From positions 1 through 9,707 of the forward strand of contig JALRCL010000452.1 in NCBI GenBank assembly GCA_023268575.1: a stretch of 9,707 bases of DNA. Direction: 5' to 3'. Origin of the DNA: Patulibacter sp. GTDB taxonomy: Bacteria > Actinomycetota > Thermoleophilia > Solirubrobacterales > Solirubrobacteraceae. The notes below the pieces were generated by a model, which saw only the letters and a program-made list of their open reading frames with translations, did no database searches and was not told the origin of the DNA. The translations under genes were made by a program, and so were the position numbers. Numbering within the stretch: the stretch's first letter is position 1; every line of letters starts with the position of its first letter. Positions 1-6,196 of this stretch are shown piece after piece.

Positions 1-1
1 C

Positions 2-70
2 GGTTCCGGCGACGAGCGGGGCCGAACGTCCTCTTCGTGTCGCTCCGGGCGGACGGGGAGGAGGTTCGGG
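2..70. repeat. Intergenic repeat family A, copy 1
   Basis: About 69 bp that recur at 244-312 with a constant offset of 242 bp and roughly 60 of 69 identical positions. Within the copy, 22-34 (starting CCGAACGTCC) is nearly the reverse complement of 57-69 (ending GGTTCGG), with two imperfect pairs, one of which would be a G-U wobble in RNA. The unit can therefore fold into a 13-bp stem with a 22-nt loop. No frame through it looks like a protein. It may be a mobile-type intergenic palindrome (REP-like) or a structured RNA segment; neither can be decided here. Confidence 0.6.
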
Positions 71-204
71 CCGTGCTGAGCGAGAGGTTCCTTCTCGCCT
101 ACGTTCTCCCGCGCGCCGGCGGGTGCTCGCGTGACGGACGAAGCGGAGCGTCCTCCCGGTCCGCCTTGGACGGACGTGGACGGGGCTCGGCGCGCGAGGA
201 ACAC

Positions 205-248
205 GAACCTCCCCTTCGCCCGCGGCCCGACGCGCGCCGGGGAGGTTC
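205..248. repeat. Perfect 10-bp inverted repeat inside the repeat region
   Basis: GAACCTCCCC at 205-214 is the exact reverse complement of GGGGAGGTTC at 239-248, with a 24-nt spacer. The right arm runs into the start of repeat copy A2. The words GAACCTCC / GGAGGTTC are the same ones that build the stems of the family A repeats, so this is probably a further degenerate member of that family rather than a separate regulatory site. Confidence 0.5.
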
Positions 249-312
249 CGGCGACAGGCGCGGCCGAACGTCCTCCTCGTGCCGCTCCAAACGGACGCGG
301 AGGAGGTTCGGG
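244..312. repeat. Intergenic repeat family A, copy 2
   Basis: Second copy of the unit at 2-70. Its stem is better matched than in copy 1: CCGAACGTCCTCC at 264-276 pairs with GGAGGAGGTTCGG at 299-311 with one mismatch in 13, around a 22-nt loop. Most differences between the copies lie in the loop and flanks. Confidence 0.6.
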
Positions 313-390
313 TGTGCGGCCACCCGCCCCCCCCCCGCGGGCGCGGAGGAGGTTCGAGCGTGCGGACACCCCCCCGGCGGACGCGGAGGA
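294..390. repeat. Degenerate tandem repeats, GCGGAGGA(GGTTCG) core
   Basis: The core GCGGAGGAGGTTCG occurs near 297-310 and 343-356, and a shortened GCGGAGGA core follows at 383-390, giving spacings of about 46 and 40 bp. The stretches between the cores are similar too (GTGCGG followed by CACCC). The intervening sequence has a run of ten C (327-336) and one of seven C (369-375), places where slippage or sequencing error is likely. Together with 1-293 this accounts for the 455-bp gene-free left end of the window; I see no coding signal there on either strand. Confidence 0.5.
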
Positions 391-418
391 ACCACGGCGC
401 GCGGCGGGACGCCTCGCT

Positions 419-433
419 CCCGGCGAAGCCGGG
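419..433 (-). terminator. Putative terminator hairpin after the YjbQ gene
   Basis: CCCGGC (419-424) and GCCGGG (428-433) form a perfect 6-bp stem around a 3-nt loop, 22 bp past the stop codon of the minus-strand gene ending at 456. In the direction of transcription the loop reads TTC. No U-tract follows, which is common for terminators in high-GC actinobacteria, but the short stem makes this a modest call. Confidence 0.35.
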
Positions 434-455
434 TCCACGGCCCGCGCGGCGGCGG

Positions 456-875
456 CTACTCGCCCTGGAGGGTGAGCACGAGATGACGCGGGCCACCGTG
501 ATCGCGGTGCTCGCAGAGCGTGATGCCCTGCCAGGTGCCGAGCGCGAGGGCACCGTCGCGGACCGGGATGGTGAGCTCGGGCCCGAGCAGCGAGGACTTC
601 ACGTGGGCGGGCATGTCGTCCGGCCCCTCGAGGGTGTGGGTCCACGGCCCGTCCTCGGGGACGTGGTCGTCGAACCAGCGTCGGAGGTCGACGCGGACGT
701 CGGGGCTCGCGTTCTCGTTCAGCGTCAGCGCCGCCGAGGTGTGGCGGCAGAAGACGTGCAGCAGCCCGACGTCGAGGCTGCGGAGCTCCGGCAGCGCGAC
801 TTCCACCTCCTCCGTGACGAGGTGGAAGCCCCGGGGCCGCGGCCGCAGGGCGATCTCGCGCTGGATCCACGCCAT
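456..875 (-). CDS. yjbQ: YjbQ/UPF0047 family protein (secondary thiamine-phosphate synthase-like)
   Basis: A 139-residue protein of the usual length for the YjbQ/UPF0047 family (about 130-140). The signature is clear: HTSAALTLNENASPDV at residues 45-60 with Asp63 just after, His91 in an HVKSSLLGPELT segment, and GTWQGITLCEHR at 113-124, followed by a final beta strand ending LVLTLQGE. Family members are small cytosolic trimers; the E. coli protein has weak thiamine-phosphate synthase activity that rescues thiE mutants, but the physiological role is unsettled. The ATG at 875 is chosen because MAWIQREIAL fits the family N-terminus; the open frame continues far upstream, but only as an antisense-like shadow of the dehydrogenase. 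No good ribosome-binding site is visible. It stands alone: repeats and a terminator-like hairpin separate it from the upstream gene on the same strand. Confidence 0.88.
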   Translation of the reverse strand: MAWIQREIALRPRPRGFHLVTEEVEVALPELRSLDVGLLHVFCRHTSAALTLNENASPDVRVDLRRWFDDHVPEDGPWTHTLEGPDDMPAHVKSSLLGPELTIPVRDGALALGTWQGITLCEHRDHGGPRHLVLTLQGE

Positions 876-925
876 CGCCCGATGCTCGCACGCGGCACCG
901 TCGACCCGCGGCCGACCAGCGCGGT

Positions 926-981
926 CGCGACGACCGGTCGAGGACGTCCGAACCACGCGGACGCCGACGGCGGCGCAGGGA
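926..981. repeat. Intergenic repeat family B, copy 1
   Basis: A 56-bp unit repeated at 1059-1114 (offset 133) with one mismatch (A955 versus G1088). It contains the 10-bp perfect palindrome CGACCGGTCG (931-940) and then a hairpin, CGTCCG (945-950) with CGGACG (958-963) around a 7-nt loop. The only difference between the copies falls in that loop, so both palindromic elements are fully conserved. It lies between the YjbQ gene and the dehydrogenase, and no reading frame there looks real. Confidence 0.75.
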
Positions 982-1058
982 TCAGTTGCGGGACGAGCGC
1001 CGTCGCGAACGCCCGGGCCTCGGATGCCGACGGTGCCGCGCCGGACCCGCCGCAGGGC

Positions 1059-1114
1059 CGCGACGACCGGTCGAGGACGTCCGAACCGCGCGGACGCCGA
1101 CGGCGGCGCAGGGA
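1059..1114. repeat. Intergenic repeat family B, copy 2
   Basis: Second copy of the unit at 926-981, 55 of 56 bases identical, with the same palindrome (1064-1073) and the same hairpin. Similarity fades immediately after the unit, although GCGGGAC occurs in both flanks one base out of register. The near identity of two noncoding copies only 133 bp apart suggests recent duplication or active maintenance. Confidence 0.75.
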
Positions 1115-1169
1115 CCCCGCCGCGGGACCCGCGCGCCAGCCTCGCCGAGCGCTGACCTGCCGAGCGTGG

Positions 1170-1211
1170 CCGTCCGACCGCCGCCGTCCGACCGCCGCCG
1201 TCCGACCGCCG
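1170..1211. repeat. Three perfect tandem copies of a 14-bp unit
   Basis: CCGTCCGACCGCCG occurs three times in a row at 1170-1183, 1184-1197 and 1198-1211 without a mismatch. It lies about 90 bp beyond the stop of the dehydrogenase gene (end 1301, minus strand), beyond the terminator hairpin at 1241-1268. It shares the word GTCCGA with repeat family B. The tract looks like a minisatellite that could vary in copy number. Confidence 0.75.
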
Positions 1212-1240
1212 CGCGGCCCCACGCGCCGGCCCCGGAACGA

Positions 1241-1268
1241 CCGACGCCCGGCACGGGCCGGGCGTCGG
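1241..1268 (-). terminator. Terminator hairpin of the oxoglutarate dehydrogenase gene
   Basis: CCGACGCCCGGC (1241-1252) and GCCGGGCGTCGG (1257-1268) are exact reverse complements around a 4-nt loop, a 12-bp very stable stem. It starts 32 bp after the stop codon of the minus-strand gene that ends at 1301. Read on the minus strand it is followed by TCGTTCCGG, so there is no proper U-tract. Position and stability argue for a terminator or a 3'-end stabilising structure. Confidence 0.65.
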
Positions 1269-1300
1269 GAGCAGCGGGAGCCGGGAGCGCCGGCTCGGCC

Positions 1301-4300
1301 TCAGCGGTTGCCGGGCGAGCGCTTCGGGAACTGCGAGACCGGCACGGAGACGTCGAGCGCGGTCTTCACGATCCGGTTCTGCTCGATCGTGTGCGCCGCC
1401 GGGTAGCCCTCGCCCGGGCTCGCGCGCTCCGGGCGGCCGACGTAGCCGAGCGCCAGGTGGTCGGGGAGGATCTGCTGCAGGCGCGGCGACATGTACGCGC
1501 GGGCGCCCATGTTGCGCGGCTCCTCCTGGACCCACACGACCTCGCGGAGGTTCGGGTAGGCGTTGATGAGGTCGCGGAGGTGCTCCTCCGGGAACGGGTA
1601 GAGCAGCTCGACGCGGCCGATCGCGACCTGCGGGTTGTTCTCGCGCAGCTCGTGCCCCTTCAGGTCGTAGAAGACCTTGCCGGTGCAGAGGATCAGGCGG
1701 GTGACCGCGGCCGGGTCGACGCCGGGCTCGCCGAGCACCGGGAAGAACTTCGTCTCCGACAGGTGCTCGATCCGGTTGCGCGCCTGCGGCAGGCGCAGCA
1801 GCGACTTCGGCGTCATGACGATCAGCGGACGCGCCTTCTCGATCAGCGCCTGGCGCCGGAGCAGGTGGAAGTACTGCGCCGGCGTCGTGAGGTTCGCGAC
1901 GCGGATGTTGCCCTCGGCGGCGAGCTGCAGGAACCGCTCGACGCGGCCGGAGGAGTGCTCCGGGCCCGCACCCTCGTAGCCGTGCGGCAGGAGCATCGTC
2001 AGGCGCGACGTCTGGCCCCACTTCGCGAGGCCGGAGACGATGAACTGGTCGACGATGACCTGCGCGCCGTTGACGAAGTCGCCGAACTGCGCCTCCCAGA
2101 GGACGAGCGCCTCGGGCGCCTCCTGCGAGTAGCCGTACTCGAACCCGAGGCACGCGACCTCGGAGAGCGGCGAGTTGTAGAGCTCCATCGGCGCCTGCGC
2201 GGCGTCGAGGTGCTGGATCGGCGTGAACGTCGACCCGTCCTTGCTGTCGTGCAGGACGAGGTGGCGCTGCGAGAAGGTGCCGCGCTCGGCGTCCTGGCCC
2301 GTCAGGCGGACGGGGATGCCCTCGGTGACGAGCGACGCGTACGCCAGCGCCTCGGCGTGCGCCCACTCGATGCCGCCGGCCTCGCCGAGCGCGTCGCGGC
2401 GCTTCTCGAGCTGGCGCGCGAGCTTGGCGTTGACGGTGAACGTCTCGGGCGTGCGCAGCAGCTGGTCGTTCAGCGCCCGCAGCTCGTCGGCGGCGACCTT
2501 CGTCACCGGCTCCTCGGACCGCGAGCGGTCCATGAGGTACGTCCCGGTGGCGGACGTGTCGATCGACCCGCCGGCCTCCTGCCACTCCTTGACCTTGCGC
2601 TTGACCTCGCCGTGGAGCTCCACGAGGTGGTCGTTGAACGCCTTGCGCGCCGCGTCGGCCTCGGCCTGCGGCAGCACGCCCTCCTCGTCCAGCCGCTTGG
2701 CGTAGAGCTCGGAGACGCGCGGGTGCGCCTTGATGGTCTCGGCCATCAGCGGCTGCGTGTACGCCGGCTCGTCGGACTCGTTGTGCCCGTAGCGGCGGTA
2801 GCCGATGAGGTCGATGAGGACGTCGTGGCCGAACTTCTGGCGGAAGGCGAACGCGAGCCGCGCGGCGGTGATGCACGCCTCGACGTCGTCGGCGTTGACG
2901 TGGATGATCGGGACGTCGAAGCCCTTCGCGAGGTCCGAGGACCACTGCGTGGAGCGGCTGTCGGACGGCTCGGTGGTGAAGCCGACCTGGTTGTTGAGGA
3001 TCAGGTGGACCGTGCCGCCGACCTTGTAGCCCTCGAGCGCCTGGAGGTTCAGCGTCTCGGCCACGACGCCCTGGCCCGGGAAGGCCGCGTCGCCGTGGAG
3101 GATGATCGGCAGCGCGACGTCCTCGTCGCGGGGGCCCGACGGCTGACCGCGATCGGTCTGCGCGGCGCGTGCGGCGCCGGCGACGACCGGGTTGACGAAC
3201 TCGAGGTGCGACGGGTTGCTCTCCAGCACGACGCCGACCGACTTGCCGTCCGGCAGGTCGTAGCGGCCCGACGCGCCGTGGTGGTACTTCACGTCGCCGG
3301 TGCCGCCCTGCAGCTCCTGCGTGACGGTCTTCGCCGCGGCGATCACCGAGCCGCCCTCGAACTCCGTGAAGAGCGCGTCGTACGGCCGGCCGAGGTTGTG
3401 GGCCAGGACGTTCAGGCGGCCGCGATGGGCCATGCCGAGAACGACCTCCTGGGCGCCGGCGCGGCTGCCGGCCAGCTGGATCAGCTCGTCGATGACCGGG
3501 ACGGTGACGTCGAGGCCCTCGATCGAGAAGCGCTTCTGGCCGAGGTAGGCCTTCTGCATGAACCGCTCGAACTGGTCGACCTGGATCAGCCGGTTCAGGA
3601 GCTGCTTCTTGCTCTCCGGGGAGAGCGGCTTGCGGTACTCGCCGGACTCGATCGCCTCGCGCAGCCAGACTCGCTGCTCGTTGTCGGTGATGTGCTCGAC
3701 CTCGTAGGCGACCGTGCCCGAGTACGTGTCGCGCAGCCCGGGCAGGATGTCGGCGAGCGTCTCGCCCTCGACGAACGTGCGCAGGATCTTCGCCGGGACC
3801 TGGCCCAGCAGCTCCTTCGTGAGGCCGAGCCGCTCGGTGTCGATGCCGATCCGGCGGGCGACGTCGATCGGGTCCTGCTCGCCCTCGGGGTGCAGCGGGT
3901 CGAGCTTCGCGACGAGGTGGCCGTGGCTGCGGATCGCGCGGACGAGCGACGTCGCGGCCTGGACCGCCTGCAGCAGCTCGAGCGACGGAGCGCCGCCCTG
4001 CGCGACGGCGGTCGCCGCCGGCCCGGCACCGGCGCCGACGGTGGAGAGCTTCGGCTGGGGCTTCTCGATCGCCGGGCCGAGGTCCGCGCCGAGATCGGCG
4101 AAGGCCTGCTCGTAGAACTCGTGCTCGCCCTGGAGGAACTCCTCGACGACCTTCAGGAACTCGCCGGACTGGGCACCCTGGATGATCCGGTGGTCGTAGG
4201 TCGAGGTCATCGTCATGACCTTCTCGGCCCCGATGAGCTCGCCGACCTCCCCGAGGCCGACTGGGTAGGCGATCGAGCCGGTGGCCACGATCGTGCCGTT

Positions 4301-5635
4301 GCCGGTCATGAGCCGCGGCACGGAGGCGACGGTGCCGATGCCGCCGGGGTTCGTCAGCTGGACGTTCGCGCCCTGCAGGTCCTCGGGCGTGAGCTTGTTG
4401 TCCCGCGCGCGGGCGATGAGGTCGTTGAACGCGTCGAGGAAGCCGTCGAAGCCGAGCCGGCCGGCGTCCTTGATCACCGGGACCATCAGCGTGCGCTTGC
4501 CGCGCCGCTCGACGTCGACGGCGATGCCGAGGTTGACCTGGCCGTGGTCGACGAGGATCGCGTTGCCGTCCTCGTCGCGCTCGAAGGTGTGGGCCATCAC
4601 CGGCATCACCTCGGTCGCCGCCCGGGCGATCGCGTAGCCGATGAGGTGCGTGAAGGAGACCTTCTTCCCGGCGCCCTTGAGCTGCTTGCGGCGGCCGTCG
4701 AGGGTCGTGATGGTGAGCGTGCGGAACGAGGTCGCCGTCGGCGTGGAGAGCGACTCCTCCATGCCGTTGGCCAGCGCGTTGGCGCCGCCCCGCAGCGTCG
4801 TGCGGCTGGCCTGGCGCGCCGACCGCCCGCCGTTGGCCTTCGCGCCGAGCACGTCCTCCTTGAGGATCCGGCCGCGCGGCCCCGAGCCGGTGACGTTCGC
4901 GAGGTCGACGCCCTCGACCGACGCGACGCGGGCCGCGACGGGGGACGCGGAGACGCCCTCGGGGACCGCGCCGTTGCCGTTGCCGTTCGAGGCGGCGGCG
5001 GGGGCCTCCTCGGCGGCCGCCGGAGCGGCCGAGCCGTTCGTCGAGCCGCCGGAGGGGGCGCCGGCGCGCACGCGGCCGATGACGTCCAGCGGATGGATCG
5101 TGTCGCCGTCGGCGAAGAGCTGCTCCTCCAGCACGCCCGCAGTCGGCGCGGGGAGCTCCATGTCGACCTTGTCGGTCGAGATGACGACGAGGTCCTGGCC
5201 CTCCTCGACGGCGTCGCCGGGCTGCACGAGCCACTCCAGGAGGGTGGCCTCGGTCACCGACTCGCCGCCGGACGGCGCGATGACGTCGACGAGCTCGCCC
5301 GAGCCCGCGTCGGCGTCGGCGACGTCGCCGCTCCCGTTCGAGGACGCGGCGGGTGCGTCGTCGCCGCTGGAGGAGGCGCCCTCGCCGCTCGGGTCGATCT
5401 CCCCGACCACGGACCCGGACTGGACCGTGTCGCCCTCCTGGGCGTGGACGGCCGACAGGACGCCGGAGGCGGGTGCCGGGATCTCGGCGTCGACCTTGTC
5501 CGTGGAGATGACGACGAGGTCCTCGCCCTCCTCCACGGAGTCGCCCGGCTGCTTCAGCCACTCGAGGACCGTGCCCTCGGCGACCGACTCGCCCATCTGC
5601 GGGAGGGTGACCGGGACCGTCGTGCCTGTTGCCAT
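1301..5635 (-). CDS. kgd: Multifunctional 2-oxoglutarate dehydrogenase: two lipoyl domains + E3-binding domain + E2 + E1
   Basis: A 1444-residue cytosolic enzyme converting 2-oxoglutarate to succinyl-CoA in the TCA cycle. Domains in order: lipoyl domain 1 (about 3-80, lipoyl-lysine K47 in STDKVDAEI); Gly/Ser/Ala linker; lipoyl domain 2 (about 115-190, K156 in STDKVDMEL); linker; peripheral-subunit-binding domain (about 228-265, GSGPRGRILKEDV); E2 acyltransferase core (about 300-500, with YDHRIIQGA at 480-488); E1 (about 545-1444). E1 landmarks are GMAHRGRLNVLA (734-745), NPSHLEFVNPVV (807-818), the thiamine diphosphate motif starting GDAAFPGQG at 848 with NN at 881-882, and GYRRYGHNESDEPAYTQP (945-962). 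Mycobacterial Kgd is about 1,230 residues and lacks lipoyl domains; here they are added at the N-terminus. The E2 motif has Gln instead of the usual Asp (HRIIQG for HRxxDG), as in other actinobacterial Kgd proteins. The ATG at 5635 fits the start of a lipoyl domain. No E3 gene lies in the window. Confidence 0.96.
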   Translation of the reverse strand: MATGTTVPVTLPQMGESVAEGTVLEWLKQPGDSVEEGEDLVVISTDKVDAEIPAPASGVLSAVHAQEGDTVQSGSVVGEIDPSGEGASSSGDDAPAASSNGSGDVADADAGSGELVDVIAPSGGESVTEATLLEWLVQPGDAVEEGQDLVVISTDKVDMELPAPTAGVLEEQLFADGDTIHPLDVIGRVRAGAPSGGSTNGSAAPAAAEEAPAAASNGNGNGAVPEGVSASPVAARVASVEGVDLANVTGSGPRGRILKEDVLGAKANGGRSARQASRTTLRGGANALANGMEESLSTPTATSFRTLTITTLDGRRKQLKGAGKKVSFTHLIGYAIARAATEVMPVMAHTFERDEDGNAILVDHGQVNLGIAVDVERRGKRTLMVPVIKDAGRLGFDGFLDAFNDLIARARDNKLTPEDLQGANVQLTNPGGIGTVASVPRLMTGNGTIVATGSIAYPVGLGEVGELIGAEKVMTMTSTYDHRIIQGAQSGEFLKVVEEFLQGEHEFYEQAFADLGADLGPAIEKPQPKLSTVGAGAGPAATAVAQGGAPSLELLQAVQAATSLVRAIRSHGHLVAKLDPLHPEGEQDPIDVARRIGIDTERLGLTKELLGQVPAKILRTFVEGETLADILPGLRDTYSGTVAYEVEHITDNEQRVWLREAIESGEYRKPLSPESKKQLLNRLIQVDQFERFMQKAYLGQKRFSIEGLDVTVPVIDELIQLAGSRAGAQEVVLGMAHRGRLNVLAHNLGRPYDALFTEFEGGSVIAAAKTVTQELQGGTGDVKYHHGASGRYDLPDGKSVGVVLESNPSHLEFVNPVVAGAARAAQTDRGQPSGPRDEDVALPIILHGDAAFPGQGVVAETLNLQALEGYKVGGTVHLILNNQVGFTTEPSDSRSTQWSSDLAKGFDVPIIHVNADDVEACITAARLAFAFRQKFGHDVLIDLIGYRRYGHNESDEPAYTQPLMAETIKAHPRVSELYAKRLDEEGVLPQAEADAARKAFNDHLVELHGEVKRKVKEWQEAGGSIDTSATGTYLMDRSRSEEPVTKVAADELRALNDQLLRTPETFTVNAKLARQLEKRRDALGEAGGIEWAHAEALAYASLVTEGIPVRLTGQDAERGTFSQRHLVLHDSKDGSTFTPIQHLDAAQAPMELYNSPLSEVACLGFEYGYSQEAPEALVLWEAQFGDFVNGAQVIVDQFIVSGLAKWGQTSRLTMLLPHGYEGAGPEHSSGRVERFLQLAAEGNIRVANLTTPAQYFHLLRRQALIEKARPLIVMTPKSLLRLPQARNRIEHLSETKFFPVLGEPGVDPAAVTRLILCTGKVFYDLKGHELRENNPQVAIGRVELLYPFPEEHLRDLINAYPNLREVVWVQEEPRNMGARAYMSPRLQQILPDHLALGYVGRPERASPGEGYPAAHTIEQNRIVKTALDVSVPVSQFPKRSPGNR

Positions 5636-5644
5636 GAGAGTTCG

Positions 5645-5650
5645 AACCTA
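5645..5650 (-). promoter_or_regulatory. Possible -10 element for a leaderless or short-leader dehydrogenase transcript
   Basis: On the minus strand TAGGTT (5650-5645) fits the actinobacterial TANNNT -10 pattern and lies 9 nt before the ATG at 5635, so transcription would begin within a few bases of the start codon. No ribosome-binding site is visible before that ATG, consistent with a leaderless mRNA. No -35 box is evident. The hexamer is degenerate, so the call is weak. Confidence 0.3.
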
Positions 5651-5665
5651 GCACTCCGTTCGCGC

Positions 5666-5684
5666 GTCGGCGCTCGGAGCCGAC
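5666..5684. promoter_or_regulatory. Inverted repeat upstream of the dehydrogenase gene
   Basis: GTCGGC (5666-5671) and GCCGAC (5679-5684) form a 6-bp dyad with a 7-nt spacer, just upstream of the putative -10 element at 5645-5650. It could be an operator. In sequence this GC-rich, a 6-bp dyad also arises easily by chance. Confidence 0.2.
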
Positions 5685-5752
5685 GACCGGTCCGGAGGGA
5701 CCCATGAGCGGGGGAGAACCCCGTTCGGGCGGGCGTTCGCAGCGGGATCCGA

Positions 5753-5774
5753 CAGCGTGATCGGGAACACGCTG
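5753..5774. promoter_or_regulatory. 7-bp inverted repeat in the 5636-5857 intergenic region
   Basis: CAGCGTG (5753-5759) and CACGCTG (5768-5774) form a perfect 7-bp dyad with an 8-nt spacer, about 120 bp upstream of the dehydrogenase start. It has the size and symmetry of an operator for a dimeric regulator. A short hairpin follows at 5787-5801 (CGGCAC, 3-nt loop, GTGCCG). I see no gene in 5636-5857 beyond these signals and the terminator at 5829-5852. Confidence 0.25.
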
Positions 5775-5828
5775 GGCCGGCTCCTGCGGCACGGTGTGCC
5801 GGGGCCCCCGCCGGCGGCGCGGGCGCCC

Positions 5829-5852
5829 CCCGACTCACCCGGGTGAGTCGGG
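5829..5852 (-). terminator. 24-bp perfect palindrome ending the NUDIX/membrane-protein operon
   Basis: CCCGACTCACCC (5829-5840) is followed directly by its exact reverse complement (5841-5852). It begins 5 bp past the stop codon of the minus-strand gene ending at 5858, where an intrinsic terminator is expected. There is no U-tract. The perfect continuous symmetry would also suit a protein-binding site, but the position favours a terminator. Confidence 0.6.
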
Positions 5853-5857
5853 CCCCG

Positions 5858-6196
5858 TCAGGCCGCCGCGCGCTCGCGGCGGCGCTGCTCGACGACGAAT
5901 CCCGCCGAGCCGACGAACGGCCCGACCGCGCCGACGACGGCGACGCAGACCGCGAGCCACAGCGGCAGCACCCGGGCCCGGAGCGCGAGCACGGTCAGCA
6001 CGCACATGATGATCCAGCCCCAGCCGTGGCCCCAGCCCAGCGCGGTCTTCAGGCCGCCGTCGACACCGCCGATCCAGCACGCGAGCAGCCCGAGGTAGAC
6101 CGCGGAGTGCGCGAAGGAGAGCCACTTCATGAGCCCGAACGGCGGCGCCCAGCGGGGCGCGGCGCGGCGCTCGGGGATCCGGCCGAGCGTGCTCAC
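5858..6196 (-). CDS. Small integral membrane protein, DUF3817-like
   Basis: A 112-residue protein if started at the GTG at 6196, or 90 residues from the ATG at 6130. About three hydrophobic segments are visible: FGLMKWLSFAHSAVYLGLLACWI, then GWGHGWGWIIMCVLTVLAL, then LPLWLAVCVAVVGAVGPFVG, ending in a short Arg-rich tail that should face the cytoplasm. The HG near the second helix and the GPF.G near the end of the third resemble the DUF3817 family of unknown function; this is recognition by eye. I prefer the GTG because it overlaps the stop of the NUDIX gene as GTGA, which points to translational coupling, and all 25 codons from there to just past the ATG end in G or C. Neither start has a clear ribosome-binding site. 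Function is unknown. Confidence 0.7.
   Translation of the reverse strand: MSTLGRIPERRAAPRWAPPFGLMKWLSFAHSAVYLGLLACWIGGVDGGLKTALGWGHGWGWIIMCVLTVLALRARVLPLWLAVCVAVVGAVGPFVGSAGFVVEQRRRERAAA

Noticed and set aside
327..375. Runs of ten C (327-336) and seven C (369-375) as a phase-variation switch
   Set aside because: No gene or promoter that the tracts could control is visible on either side; they are more likely part of degenerate repeats or sequencing uncertainty.
1..455. Short open frames and a possible CRISPR array in the left repeat region
   Set aside because: The repeats are unevenly spaced, degenerate, and their spacers resemble each other, so this is not a CRISPR array. The translations are Arg/Pro/Gly-rich with frequent frame alternatives and no domain.
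986..5707. 1573-codon open frame on the plus strand, antisense to the dehydrogenase gene
   Set aside because: It is a GC-rich shadow: composition is dominated by Arg, Ala, Val, Leu and Asp, with no recognisable domain, and it lies exactly opposite a gene with unmistakable conserved motifs.
876..5792. Very long minus-strand open frame that would fuse the YjbQ protein to about 1,640 upstream residues
   Set aside because: The upstream part is an out-of-frame Arg/Gly/Pro-rich reading of the dehydrogenase gene and the repeats. Only the last 139 codons match a family.
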